The notes under the pieces were generated by a model. It was not told the DNA's origin. It saw only the letters and a list, made by a program, of their open reading frames with translations, and made no database searches. The position numbers were made by a program, and so were the translations under genes. Positions 37,077 through 45,344 of a DNA stretch of 64,000 nt are shown here, piece by piece; the stretch's first letter is position 1; each line of letters begins with the position of its first letter. This DNA is from Rhodovastum sp963714255 (GTDB taxonomy: Bacteria; Pseudomonadota; Alphaproteobacteria; Acetobacterales; Acetobacteraceae), in assembly GCA_963714255.1 (NCBI GenBank), contig CAVQNU010000027.1, forward strand, positions 1 through 64,000, read 5' to 3'.

Positions 37077-37523
37077 TCACGAAAGCGATATCAGGGCGGC
37101 CCGCCACCGCTCCGGCACCCGTCCGGGCCGCTGGTCCGCCGCCCGCACGCAGGCCAGCAGAACCTCCAGCACGACCAGGGGCCGGTCCTCGCCGGTCCGG
37201 AAAATGGACTGGCGAAGTTCGACCGATGCGGCGCGCAGCAGCAGCTTGCGGGTGACCACCAGCAGCAGGTCGTCGAGCCGCGCGGGTGCCAGATAATCCA
37301 CTTTGACCCGCCGCACCATGAACATTAGGCCATGCCGGGCGGTCATTTCCGCGTGCGGAACGTCCGCCGCGCGCAGCGCCTCGGTGCGCGCGCGCTCGGC
37401 GAAGCGCAGATAGGCGGCGTGGTAGACCACCCCGCCGGCATCGGTATCTTCGTAATACACGCGCACCGGGTGACGGTGCCCGCCGCCTGCTGACGCGTCG
37501 CTTTCGGCCGGATGGTCGCTCAT
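37077..37523 (-). CDS. ybgC: Tol-Pal-associated acyl-CoA thioesterase YbgC
   Basis: A 148-aa hotdog-fold thioesterase of the 4HBT family. Catalytic motif VYYEDTDAGGVVYHAAYLRF (about residues 22-41) with Asp and His, and ERARTEALRA. It sits between ruvB and tolQ as in most proteobacteria, and its start overlaps the ruvB stop. Substrates are short-chain or phospholipid-linked acyl-CoA/ACP. Confidence 0.93.
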   Translation of the reverse strand: MSDHPAESDASAGGGHRHPVRVYYEDTDAGGVVYHAAYLRFAERARTEALRAADVPHAEMTARHGLMFMVRRVKVDYLAPARLDDLLLVVTRKLLLRAASVELRQSIFRTGEDRPLVVLEVLLACVRAADQRPGRVPERWRAALISLS

Positions 37524-38554
37524 TCATCCTCACGCAACAGATCGAGCACGGCCTGCGGACCGGAGGGCGCCATCAGGCCCAGATGCTTCCAGCCGCGCTC
37601 GCCCAGCACGCGGCCGCGGCTGGTCCGCAGCACCAGCCCTTCCTGGATCAGGAACGGCTCAACCACGTCTTCCAGCGTGTCGCGCGCCTCGGCCAGCGCC
37701 GCGGCCAGCGTTTCCACCCCCACCGGGCCGCCGGCGTGGTGCTCGGCGATGCGGCGCAAATAGCGGCGGTCCATGCCGTCCAGCCCCAGCCGGTCCACTT
37801 CCAGCCGCTGCAGGGCGGCGTCGGCGGTCGCCTGGTCAACCGGGTCGTCGCCCGCCACATGGGCGAAATCGCGCACCCGGCGCAGCAGGCGCCCGGCGAT
37901 GCGCGGGGTGCCGCGGCTGCGCCGGGCGATCTCGGCCGCCCCCTCGGCGGTCAGGCCGAAGCTGAGTTTCTGCGCGCCGCGGGCGACGATCAGTTCCAGC
38001 TCGGCCGGGGTGTAGAAGATCAGCCGCAGCGGAATGCCGAACCGGTCGCGCAACGGGGTGGCCAGCAGCCCCGCCCGCGTGGTGGCGCCGACCAGGGTGA
38101 ACGGGGCGAGGTCGATGCGCACGCTGCGCGCCGCCGGGCCTTCGCCGATGATCAGGTCGAGTTGGAAATCCTCCATCGCCGGATACAGCACCTCCTCGAT
38201 GGCGGGCTGCAGGCGGTGGATTTCGTCGATGAACAGCACGTCGCGCGGCTGCAGATTGGTCAGAATGGCGGCGAGGTCGCCGGCGCGCTGGATCACCGGC
38301 CCGGAGGTCGCCCGGAAGCCGACGCCAAGCTCGCGGGCGACGATCTGCGCCAGCGTGGTTTTGCCCAGGCCGGGGGGGCCGTGCAGCAGCACGTGATCGA
38401 GCGCCTCGCCGCGGGCGCGGGCGGCCTGGATGAAGATGCCGAGATTCTCGCGCGAGGCTTTCTGGCCGACGAATTCCGCCAGGGTCTGCGGCCGCAGCGA
38501 CGCTTCGGCAGCGTCTTCCTCGGCGCGGGCGGGGGAGATGGGGCGAGCGGTCAT
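37520..38554 (-). CDS. ruvB: Holliday junction branch-migration helicase RuvB
   Basis: A 344-aa AAA+ motor. Walker A GPPGLGKTT (about residue 59), Walker B LFIDEIHRL, sensor GATTRAGLL, and the C-terminal winged helix (VEPFLIQEGLVLRTSRGRVL). It follows a decayed DUF559 gene rather than ruvA directly; 4-nt overlap with ybgC downstream. Confidence 0.96.
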   Translation of the reverse strand: MTARPISPARAEEDAAEASLRPQTLAEFVGQKASRENLGIFIQAARARGEALDHVLLHGPPGLGKTTLAQIVARELGVGFRATSGPVIQRAGDLAAILTNLQPRDVLFIDEIHRLQPAIEEVLYPAMEDFQLDLIIGEGPAARSVRIDLAPFTLVGATTRAGLLATPLRDRFGIPLRLIFYTPAELELIVARGAQKLSFGLTAEGAAEIARRSRGTPRIAGRLLRRVRDFAHVAGDDPVDQATADAALQRLEVDRLGLDGMDRRYLRRIAEHHAGGPVGVETLAAALAEARDTLEDVVEPFLIQEGLVLRTSRGRVLGERGWKHLGLMAPSGPQAVLDLLREDE

Positions 38555-38965
38555 GGGGGTTTTCCGGGGCCTGACCCCTCCCCCCGGCCCCCTCCCTCAA
38601 GGGGAGGGGGAGAAGTGTCCTTCTCCCCCTCCCCTTGAGGGAGGGGGCCGGGGGGAGGGGTCGCCCCGGTCGTCGCAGCATCGGCAATAACCCGCAGCAC
38701 TCCGTCCAGATTGCCCAGCACCTCGTTGTTCCAGAAGCGCAGCACGCGATAACCCTGGGCATGAACCCAGGCATCACGGTCCCGGTCGGCGATCGTCGGC
38801 ATGCGTGGCGCCATCGATCTCGACGATCAGACGTGCCGGCGGGCAGAAGAAATCCACGATGAAGGGTCCGATCGGTCGCCTGCCGCCGCCATTTCGGGCC
38901 TGTCTGCCAGCGCCTCGCGGCGATCGCCACAGAAGCCGCTCGGCCGGCGTCTGTTCGCGGCGCAT
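38551..38965 (-). pseudogene. DUF559 (very-short-patch-repair-like endonuclease) remnant
   Basis: Family blocks appear in order but in different frames: MRREQTPAERLLWR, then WQTGPKWRRQ in another frame, then PIGPFIVDFFCPPARLIVEI and DGATH in the first frame, then DRDAWVHAQGYRVLRFWNNE after another shift. At least three frameshifts show decay. The 3' end is overwritten by the palindrome at 38574. DUF559 proteins resemble Vsr-type nucleases; the role is unknown. It interrupts the usual ruvA-ruvB junction. Confidence 0.8.
38574..38661. repeat. Perfect 42-bp palindrome between ruvA and ruvB
   Basis: Arms 38574-38615 and 38620-38661 are perfect inverse complements with a 4-nt loop (tgtc). The core is rich in ccctccccttgaggga. 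It differs from the ggccagggc repeat family but resembles palindromes seen in many proteobacteria. It lies in the 3' end of the DUF559 remnant. Confidence 0.93.
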
Positions 38966-39009
38966 CGCCGTCGCCAGCCGCACAAGCGACGCGGGATACC
39001 CCCCTGCCC

Positions 39010-39609
39010 TCACCGTGCCAACTCCTTCAACCCCTCGCGGATCACCACCTCCAGCGCCGCCCCCTCGCCCAGCCGCCTGACCACCAGCGCCACCGCCGCC
39101 GCCGCCTCCGGCCTCCGATAACCAAGGTTCACCAGCGCCGACAGCGCATCCGCCTCGACCCCGGACACCGGCGGCGGCAGCACCGGCGAGAACCCGACCC
39201 CGGACGGCATCGCCCCGGCCTTCTCGCGCAGTTCGGTCAGCAGCCGCACCGCCAGCTTCACCCCCACGCCCGACGCGCGCGTCAACGCGCCCCGGTCGCC
39301 CGCCTGGATCGCCCCCACCAGATCGCGCGGCGACAACGCCGACAGAATGTTCAGCGCCACCCGCGCGCCCACCCCCTGCACCGTCGTCAGCAGCCGGAAC
39401 CACTCGCGCTCGGCCGCCTCGGCAAAGCCGAACAGGGACATCGCGTCCTCGCGCACCTGCATCTCGATGAGTACCGTCGCCACCTGCCCGGCTGGCAAGG
39501 CCGCCAGGGTGCGGGTCGAGGCCTGCACCAGATACCCCACCCCGTTCACATCGATGACGCAGCGGTCGGCTTCGATCTGCTCGACCCTGCCGGTCAGTTT
39601 CGCGATCAC
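39010..39609 (-). CDS. ruvA: Holliday junction helicase subunit RuvA
   Basis: A 199-aa junction-binding protein. OB-fold N terminus MIAKLTGRVEQIEADRCVID, HhH motifs around VQGVGARVALNILSALSP and ASGVGVKLAVRLLTELREK, and C-terminal UBA-like domain III (LVNLGYRRPEAAAAVALVVR). 4-nt overlap with ruvC. Confidence 0.95.
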   Translation of the reverse strand: MIAKLTGRVEQIEADRCVIDVNGVGYLVQASTRTLAALPAGQVATVLIEMQVREDAMSLFGFAEAAEREWFRLLTTVQGVGARVALNILSALSPRDLVGAIQAGDRGALTRASGVGVKLAVRLLTELREKAGAMPSGVGFSPVLPPPVSGVEADALSALVNLGYRRPEAAAAVALVVRRLGEGAALEVVIREGLKELAR

Positions 39610-40115
39610 GCCATGCGCACCCCGGCCGCCCAGAGCCGCGCGCTGGCACGGTGATGCGCGTGACAGATCGCCACCGCCAGCGCATCCGCCGCATCGGCCC
39701 GCCGGATCACCGCCCCCGGCAACAGCCGCCGCACCATCATCTGCACCTGCTCCTTCGCCGCCCCGCCAGTGCCCACCACCGACAGCTTGACCGACTTGGC
39801 CGCATATTCCGCCACCGGAATCCCCATCAAGGCCGGTGCCAGCAGCGCCACGCCGCGGGCATAGCCCAGCTTCAATGTCGCCGCGCCGTTGCGGTTGACA
39901 TAGGTCTCCTCCACCGCCGCCTCGTGCGGCCGGTGCTCGGCGAGCAAAGCGGCCAGGGCATCGTGCAGCACGCGCAGGCGCTCGGGCACGCTCGCCGCGG
40001 CGTCGGTGGCGATCACCCCGTCGGCCAGATGGCGCAGCCGGTTGCCATCGGACTCCACCAGCCCCCAGCCGGTGAACCGCAGCCCCGGATCGATGCCCAG
40101 CAGACGGACCAGCAC
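39606..40115 (-). CDS. ruvC: Crossover junction endodeoxyribonuclease RuvC
   Basis: A 169-aa resolvase with RNase H-like fold. Acidic catalytic residues in RLLGIDPGLRFTGWG, AVEETYVNRNG and ADAADALAVAICHAHH. It cleaves Holliday junctions with RuvAB. Downstream of yebC by 6 nt; start overlaps nothing. Confidence 0.95.
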   Translation of the reverse strand: MLVRLLGIDPGLRFTGWGLVESDGNRLRHLADGVIATDAAASVPERLRVLHDALAALLAEHRPHEAAVEETYVNRNGAATLKLGYARGVALLAPALMGIPVAEYAAKSVKLSVVGTGGAAKEQVQMMVRRLLPGAVIRRADAADALAVAICHAHHRASARLWAAGVRMA

Positions 40116-40121
40116 GCCCGC

Positions 40122-40871
40122 CTAAGCCGACAGCTTCGTCATAATGGCATCCGGGATGTCGAAATTGGCATAGACGTTCTGCACGTCGTCATTGTCCTCC
40201 AGCGCATCCAGCAGCTTCAGCAGCGCCGTCGCGCGTTCTTCGTCCAGCGTCACCGACGTGCTCGGCCGCCAGTCCAGCTTGGCCTCCTCCGGGGCGCCGA
40301 ACCGCGCCTCCAGCGCATCGCGGACGGCGAAGAAACTCTCCGGCGCCGTGGTCACCTCATGCCCGTCCGGACCGCTCTCCGCATTGTCCGCCCCGGCCTC
40401 GATCGCCGCCTCCAGCATCGCATCCTCGCTCGCCGCCGATGCGGGATAGCGCACCACGCCGAGCCGGGAGAACAGAAAAGAAACGCTGTTGGTCTCGCCC
40501 AGCGCCCCGCCGAACTTGGAGAACGCATTTCGGACATCGCCCGCGGTGCGGTTGCGGTTGTCGGTCAGCGCCTCGACGATTACCGCCACGCCCGCCGGAC
40601 CGTACCCCTCGTAACGCACCTCGGCGTAGTCCTCGCCGCCGGCGCCGCCGGTTGCCTTCTTGATGGCGCGCTCGACCGTGTCCTTCGGCATGTTCGCCTG
40701 GCGCGCCGCCGTCACCGCCGCACGCAGCCGCGGATTGGCCGCCGGGTCGGGCAAACCCTGGCGCGCCGAGACGGTGATCTCGCGGATCAGCCTGGCGAAC
40801 TGCCTGGCCCGCTTGGCGTCCTGGGCGCCCTTGCGGTGCATGATGTTCTTGAACTGCGAATGCCCGGCCAT
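40122..40871 (-). CDS. YebC/PmpR-family regulator
   Basis: A 249-aa TACO1/YebC protein. Start at MAGHSQFKNIMHRKGAQDAK, the conserved N terminus; later MPKDTVERAIKKATG and EGYGPAGVAVIVEALTDNRN. Proposed to act as transcription regulators or in translation of proline stretches in some bacteria; here it heads the ruv operon. The proline-translation role would be interesting beside the polyproline TolA but is not shown by sequence. Confidence 0.93.
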   Translation of the reverse strand: MAGHSQFKNIMHRKGAQDAKRARQFARLIREITVSARQGLPDPAANPRLRAAVTAARQANMPKDTVERAIKKATGGAGGEDYAEVRYEGYGPAGVAVIVEALTDNRNRTAGDVRNAFSKFGGALGETNSVSFLFSRLGVVRYPASAASEDAMLEAAIEAGADNAESGPDGHEVTTAPESFFAVRDALEARFGAPEEAKLDWRPSTSVTLDEERATALLKLLDALEDNDDVQNVYANFDIPDAIMTKLSA

Positions 40872-40913
40872 GGCCGCTCCTCGGATGTCGAAACCACTGC
40901 GGCGGGGCAACAA

Positions 40914-41126
40914 GAAAGGAAGGCCAGGGCTCTGCCCTGGACCCGCCAGGGGGCAGTGGCCCCCTGGACCCCGCTACTTAAGACAGTTGCTCGACGAGGG
41001 GGGTGAGGCGGTGAGCCGGTTCACCGCCTTACCCCGCTCATCGAGCAACTGTCTAAAAGTAATGGGTTCCAAGGGGCCACTGCCCCTTGGCGGGGTCCAG
41101 GGGCAGAGCCCCTGGCCTTCCTTTCT
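40914..41126. repeat. Long palindromic intergenic repeat, copy F, with inner hairpin
   Basis: Outer arms gaaaggaaggccagggctct to agagcccctggccttccttt, second-level hairpins (gggggcagtggcccccc; ggggccactgcccc). The inner hairpin runs from aagacagttgctcgacgagg to ctcatcgagcaactgtct around ggtgagccggttcacc. Compared with copy C the inner block differs (ctcgacga versus ttatatga) yet both sides change together. It separates yebC from a ymdB-like gene. Confidence 0.92.
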
Positions 41127-41147
41127 TGTTGCTCCGCAGCCGCGCTT

Positions 41148-41963
41148 CTACACCGACGGCAGTGATTGTGACAGTCGGCCGCCCTGGCGGACCGGTTCGA
41201 TGCGGATCGCCAGGCCGGTGGCGTCGTCGGTTTCCACGAACACCCCGCACACCGTTGCCGCGCCTTCGGCCGGCTGCAACCGCTCGCCGGGCATCTTGCG
41301 CCAGAACCGGGCCGCGGCGACCTCTTTCTGCATGCCGATGACGCTGTCGTAATCGCCGCACATGCCGGCGTCGGACTGAAACGCGGTGCCGCCTGTCAGC
41401 ACCTGGTGGTCGGCCGAGGGGCAATGGGTGTGGGTGCCCACCACCAGGCTCACCTGCCCGTCGAAGGAATGCGCGAAGGCCATTTTTTCGCTGGTCGCCT
41501 CGGCGTGGAAATCCACCACGATGGCGGCGACCGAGGCGCCCAGCCGGTGGCGTGCCAGTTCCACGGCGGTGGAGCGGAACGGGCAGTCGAGGCAATCCAT
41601 GAACAGCCGCCCCATGGCGCTCACCACCAGGGCGTGCCGCCCGTCGGGCAGCTCCACCACCACGCTGCCGGCGCCGGGCGTGCCGGGCGGGAAGTTCAGC
41701 GGGCGCAGCAGGCGCGGCGTCTCGGCGAGGAACGGGACGATTTCCTTGCGGTCCCAGGCGTGGTTGCCCAGCGTGATCACATCGGCGCCGGCGGCGAACA
41801 GCGTGCGCGCCATTTCCGGCGCCAGGCCGAAGCCGTGCGAGGCGTTCTCGGCATTCACCACCGCGAGGTCGATGCGCAGGCGCGCGCGCAGGTCGGGAAG
41901 CGTGGCGGCGACGGTTTCGCGGCCGGTGCGCCCGACCACGTTGCCCAGGAACAGGATACGCAT
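41148..41963 (-). CDS. YmdB-like metallophosphoesterase (TIGR00282 family)
   Basis: A 271-aa dinuclear metal phosphodiesterase. Family motifs GNVVGRTGRE, VVNAENASHGFG, LGNHAWDRKEI, VDFHAEATSEKMAF, GTHTHCPSAD and SDAGMCGDYDSVIGM. In other bacteria members hydrolyse 2',3'-cyclic nucleotides. It is linked to the folate gene ygfA downstream of zapA. Confidence 0.92.
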   Translation of the reverse strand: MRILFLGNVVGRTGRETVAATLPDLRARLRIDLAVVNAENASHGFGLAPEMARTLFAAGADVITLGNHAWDRKEIVPFLAETPRLLRPLNFPPGTPGAGSVVVELPDGRHALVVSAMGRLFMDCLDCPFRSTAVELARHRLGASVAAIVVDFHAEATSEKMAFAHSFDGQVSLVVGTHTHCPSADHQVLTGGTAFQSDAGMCGDYDSVIGMQKEVAAARFWRKMPGERLQPAEGAATVCGVFVETDDATGLAIRIEPVRQGGRLSQSLPSV

Positions 41964-42554
41964 CTAGTCTCCGCTACAGGGGATCACGCCGCGCTCGGTG
42001 GCCACGGCGTGCAGCCGGACATCGTGCGCCGTGACCGGCACGGCGTCCACTTCCTGGCATGCATAGGCGCAGCCCACCGCCATGGCGCCGGGCAACGTGG
42101 CCAGGGTGCGGTCGTAGAAGCCGCCGCCATAGCCCAGCCGGCTTCCGGCGCGGTCGAAGGCCAGCAGCGGCACGAACAGCCAGTCAGGCCGCAGCACCTC
42201 GCCGCCCGGCCGCGCCGTGCCGAAACGTTCGGGCAGCATCGGCGCGCCGGGATGCCAGAGCCGGAAGATCAACGGGTTGCCGCGCGCCGGCGTTTCCGGC
42301 AGGGCGATGCGGTGGCCGCGGGCGTGCAGCGCCCCCAGCAGCATGCGGATGTCGATTTCGCTTCCCATCGGCCAGAACCCGGCGACGATGGCGCCGGCAG
42401 GCGGCGGCATAAAGCGCAGCACGCCGGCCGCGAGCGCACCCCCGAGCGCCGGGTCGCAGCCCGCGCGCAGCGCAGCCATGCGGGCGCGCAACGCCTTCTT
42501 GGCGGAAAGCGGATCAGGGACGGAAAGGTGCGGAGCCGCCATGGCCGTTGGCAT
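41964..42554 (-). CDS. 5-formyltetrahydrofolate cyclo-ligase
   Basis: A 196-aa ATP-dependent enzyme converting 5-formyl-THF to 5,10-methenyl-THF. Motif RLGYGGGFYDRTLA near residue 150 is the family signature; SAKKALRARMAALR is at the N terminus. GGAGG six bases before ATG at 42554 favours this start over ATGs on either side. Lies downstream of zapA and the 6S RNA. Confidence 0.92.
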   Translation of the reverse strand: MPTAMAAPHLSVPDPLSAKKALRARMAALRAGCDPALGGALAAGVLRFMPPPAGAIVAGFWPMGSEIDIRMLLGALHARGHRIALPETPARGNPLIFRLWHPGAPMLPERFGTARPGGEVLRPDWLFVPLLAFDRAGSRLGYGGGFYDRTLATLPGAMAVGCAYACQEVDAVPVTAHDVRLHAVATERGVIPCSGD

Positions 42555-42564
42555 GTGCATCCTC

Positions 42565-42700
42565 CCAAGGCCCGCGTGAGCAGGTGGGCACCGGATACCG
42601 TGACCACGGCCACGACAGAGCCAGCTCCCGGGAGATGCTTATCGGCCCTGGGGATGAAAAACCTGACGCACCGGGCAGCCCCGCACGCCTGTAATTAGGG
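42565..42700 (-). ncRNA. ssrS: Probable 6S RNA (ssrS)
   Basis: The gap between zapA and 5-formyl-THF cyclo-ligase is the conserved alphaproteobacterial site of 6S RNA. The minus-strand sequence can fold into a rod: gcgtg with cacgc, gggc with gccc, ccgg with ccgg, and an apical ccag/ctgg stem around gccgata, which matches the E. coli gccgata block. 6S RNA sequesters the sigma70 holoenzyme. The ends are approximate. Confidence 0.6.
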
Positions 42701-43036
42701 ACGCTGCAGCGTCGCCGCAATCTCTTCCGCACGCGCAGCCAGTTTTCCGAGCCGCTGTCCCAGGCCGGACTCGACCTTCGCATCCGCGCTGCCGCCCGGA
42801 CGCGCGGCGGCGGCGCGGTGTTCTTCCACCTCGGCGCGCAGATCGTGGATTTCGTCGGCCATCAGCAGCGCGGCGAGCAGCAGCAGCCGGACCTCGCCGG
42901 AGTTGCCGCCCAGGCCCTTGATGCTTTCGACCCGGTTGTCCACCTGCGTCGCCATCGCCTGCAGGTGCAATTCCTGCCCGTCCTCGCAGCCGACGGTGTA
43001 GGCGTAGCCGTTGACCTTCACGGTAACCTGCGCCAT
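42695..43036 (-). CDS. zapA: Cell division protein ZapA
   Basis: A 113-aa ZapA, which bundles FtsZ filaments. Conserved N terminus AQVTVKVNGYAYTVGCEDGQ, then LLLLAALLMADEIHDLRAEV in the coiled coil. It is followed by the 6S RNA and ygfA in the usual arrangement, and preceded by a small coiled-coil gene. Confidence 0.9.
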   Translation of the reverse strand: MAQVTVKVNGYAYTVGCEDGQELHLQAMATQVDNRVESIKGLGGNSGEVRLLLLAALLMADEIHDLRAEVEEHRAAAARPGGSADAKVESGLGQRLGKLAARAEEIAATLQRP

Positions 43037-43066
43037 CGCAGCCTCCTTCCTGTTGGGGCTCCGCCG

Positions 43067-43270
43067 TCAGGCGGGCCGGCGGGCGAGCGCCGCGCGCAGC
43101 GTTGCGATCAGCGCGTCCAGCCGCTGTGCCACGGCGGCGGCCTCCGCCATCCCGTCCTGTGGCGGTACGGGGTCCGGCGCCGGACGGACCTTGCCGGCAA
43201 GGGCTGCGATCCGCTCCAGCGCTTCCTCGAGCCGCGCCGCAGCGTCGGCCGGATTGTCTGTGTTGGCCAA
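43067..43270 (-). CDS. Small coiled-coil protein upstream of zapA (DUF4164-like)
   Basis: A 67-aa protein, mostly a predicted coiled coil (AARLEEALERIAALAGKV; AVAQRLDALIATLRAALA) with a proline break in the middle. Alphaproteobacteria often have a small coiled-coil gene in this position. It ends 30 nt before zapA and is probably co-transcribed. The family assignment is from position and composition. Confidence 0.6.
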   Translation of the reverse strand: MANTDNPADAAARLEEALERIAALAGKVRPAPDPVPPQDGMAEAAAVAQRLDALIATLRAALARRPA

Positions 43271-43335
43271 CTCGAGTCCTCCGGCCGCTCCGGTGCAACT
43301 TGCGTTTCAAGCGCCAAGGGGCTTGAACGTCAAGC

Positions 43336-43749
43336 ATGATCCTGCATCACGCCGTCGTGGTCCACGGACTTGCCCATGTCCGGGCGGTGTTGCGGCCTGG
43401 GCAGGCGGTCACGCTGCTGTCAGCGCCGGGGGCGGCACGGTTCGCCGGCTGCCTGTGGTGGCGCGGGCTGATCGGACATGCAAGCGCGGAATTTCCCGCA
43501 GCCGTGGCGGCGGATGTGCTGGACTGCGCCGACTCGCCGGGCTGGGCGATGGCGGCGCTGCGGGTGGGCCAGCGGCTTCTGGTGCTCGACCCCGCCTGCC
43601 CCGGCTTCCCCGCGGTCGCGGCGGCGGCGGCCACGCTCGGCGCGTCGGTGCTGCCCGCCCGCCCGGTCGCGCTCGACCTCGCCGCCCCCGGCGCCGAACG
43701 CTTGCTGGCGGCCTGGCTGCGGGGTGACAGCGCCAGCCCGCTGGTCTAG
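43336..43749 (+). CDS. Hypothetical protein
   Basis: A 137-aa Ala-rich protein starting MILHHAVVVHGLAHVRAVLR, with alternating hydrophobic segments but no confident membrane helix and no domain I recognise. It is divergent from the zapA unit and ends 39 nt before fbaB. In-frame codon usage (strong GC3) supports a real gene. Confidence 0.6.
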   Translation: MILHHAVVVHGLAHVRAVLRPGQAVTLLSAPGAARFAGCLWWRGLIGHASAEFPAAVAADVLDCADSPGWAMAALRVGQRLLVLDPACPGFPAVAAAAATLGASVLPARPVALDLAAPGAERLLAAWLRGDSASPLV

Positions 43750-43788
43750 GACCCGGCGATCGAATTGGCCGAGTCGCGAGGAGCCACC

Positions 43789-44709
43789 ATGCGCATCACG
43801 CCGCACGTCAAACAGATCCTCGACTGGTACGAGAGCGACAATCCCGGCACCAAGACCAACCTCGCCCGCATCCTGATGGAGGGCGCCCTCGGCGGCACCG
43901 GCAAGCTGGTGATCCTGCCGGTCGATCAGGGGTTCGAGCACGGTCCGGCCCGCTCCTTCGCCCCCAACCCGGCGGGCTATGACCCGCATTACCATTTCCA
44001 GCTCGCCGTCGAGGCCGGGCTGTCGGCCTATGCGGCGCCGCTTGGCATGATTGAGGCCGGCGCCGCCAGTTTCGCCGGCGCCATTCCGACCATCCTGAAA
44101 GTGAACAGCTCCAACAGCCTGGCCACCGACAAGGACCAGGCGGTGACCGGCGGGGTGGACGACGCGCTGCGGCTGGGCTGCGCGGCGATCGGGTTCACCA
44201 TCTATCCGGGCAGCGAATACGCCTTCGAACAAATGGAGGAACTGCGCGAACTCACCGCCGAGGCGAAGGCCGCCGGGCTTGCCGTGGTGGTGTGGAGTTA
44301 TCCGCGCGGTCCGCTGCTGGACAAGGCCGGCGAGACGGCGCTCGACATCTGCGCCTATGCCGCCCACATCGCCGCCCTGATGGGGGCGCATATCATCAAG
44401 GTGAAGCCGCCGACTGACGTGGTCAGCCTGGAGGCGGCGAAGAAGACCTATCAGACGCAGAGCATCGACCGGTCCACCCTGGCCAGCCGGGTGGCGCATG
44501 TGGTGCAGGCCTGTTTTGCCGGCAAGCGCATCGTGGTGTTCTCGGGTGGCGAGGCGAAAGACCTCGAGGGCCTGTATAACGAGGTCCGCGGCTTGCGCGA
44601 CGGCGGCGCCAACGGCTCGATCATCGGCCGCAACACGTTCCAGCGCCCGAAGGCCGAGGCGCTGGCGATGCTGGCGAAAATCATCGACATCTACCAGGGC
44701 AAGGCATGA
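43789..44709 (+). CDS. Class I fructose-bisphosphate aldolase (FbaB type)
   Basis: A 306-aa DhnA/FbaB-family Schiff-base aldolase. Substrate region ILPVDQGFEHGPARSF, AAIGFTIYPGSEY, and the Schiff-base Lys in HIIKVKPPTDVV. Start ATG preceded by cgaggag. It cleaves fructose 1,6-bisphosphate. It overlaps thiE by ATGA. Confidence 0.93.
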   Translation: MRITPHVKQILDWYESDNPGTKTNLARILMEGALGGTGKLVILPVDQGFEHGPARSFAPNPAGYDPHYHFQLAVEAGLSAYAAPLGMIEAGAASFAGAIPTILKVNSSNSLATDKDQAVTGGVDDALRLGCAAIGFTIYPGSEYAFEQMEELRELTAEAKAAGLAVVVWSYPRGPLLDKAGETALDICAYAAHIAALMGAHIIKVKPPTDVVSLEAAKKTYQTQSIDRSTLASRVAHVVQACFAGKRIVVFSGGEAKDLEGLYNEVRGLRDGGANGSIIGRNTFQRPKAEALAMLAKIIDIYQGKA

Positions 44710-45344
44710 TCCCGATGGCGGGCGGGGAGCGGTGCCGGCTGTATCTGGTCACCCCGCCGGCCATCCTGCCTGGCTTCGCCGACAGCCTCGCCGCCGCACT
44801 GGATGCGGGGGATGTGGCGGCGGTGCAGATAAGGCTGAAGGAGCTGGACGACGACGCGTTGAAGCGGGCGGTGACGGCGCTGCTGCCGGTGGCGCAGGCG
44901 CGCGGCGTGGCGGTGATCCTGAACGACCGGCCCGATCTGGCGGTGGCGCTGGGCTGTGACGGCGCGCATGTCGGCCAGGACGACACGCCGGCGGTGATCG
45001 CCCGCTCCGTGCTGGGCGAGCTGACCCTTGGCGTCACCTGCCATGACAGCCGCCATCTCGCCATGGAGGCGGGCGAGGCCGGCGCCGATTATGTCGCCTT
45101 CGGCGCCTTCTTCCCCACCGGCACCAAGCAGGCGCTCACCCACGCCGATCCGGACGTCCTGCGCTGGTGGTCGGAGATGATGGAGCCGCCCTGTGTGGCG
45201 ATTGGCGGCATCACGGCGGAGAACTGTGCGCCGCTGGTGCAGGCCGGGGCGGATTTCCTGGCTGTCGTCGGGGCGGTGTGGGCCCATCCCGACGGGCCGG
45301 CGGCCGGGGTGCGGGCGATGAATGCGGCGATCGCCGCGGCTTAG
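44706..45344 (+). CDS. thiE: Thiamine phosphate synthase
   Basis: A 212-aa TIM-barrel enzyme joining HMP-PP and THZ-P. Typical VAVILNDRPDLAVALG, HVGQDD, GVTCHDSRHLAMEAGEAGAD, FGAFFPTGTK and AIGGITAENCAPLVQAGAD. The start overlaps the aldolase stop. The 3' end overlaps the convergent coq7 stop by 4 nt. Confidence 0.93.
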   Translation: MIPMAGGERCRLYLVTPPAILPGFADSLAAALDAGDVAAVQIRLKELDDDALKRAVTALLPVAQARGVAVILNDRPDLAVALGCDGAHVGQDDTPAVIARSVLGELTLGVTCHDSRHLAMEAGEAGADYVAFGAFFPTGTKQALTHADPDVLRWWSEMMEPPCVAIGGITAENCAPLVQAGADFLAVVGAVWAHPDGPAAGVRAMNAAIAAA

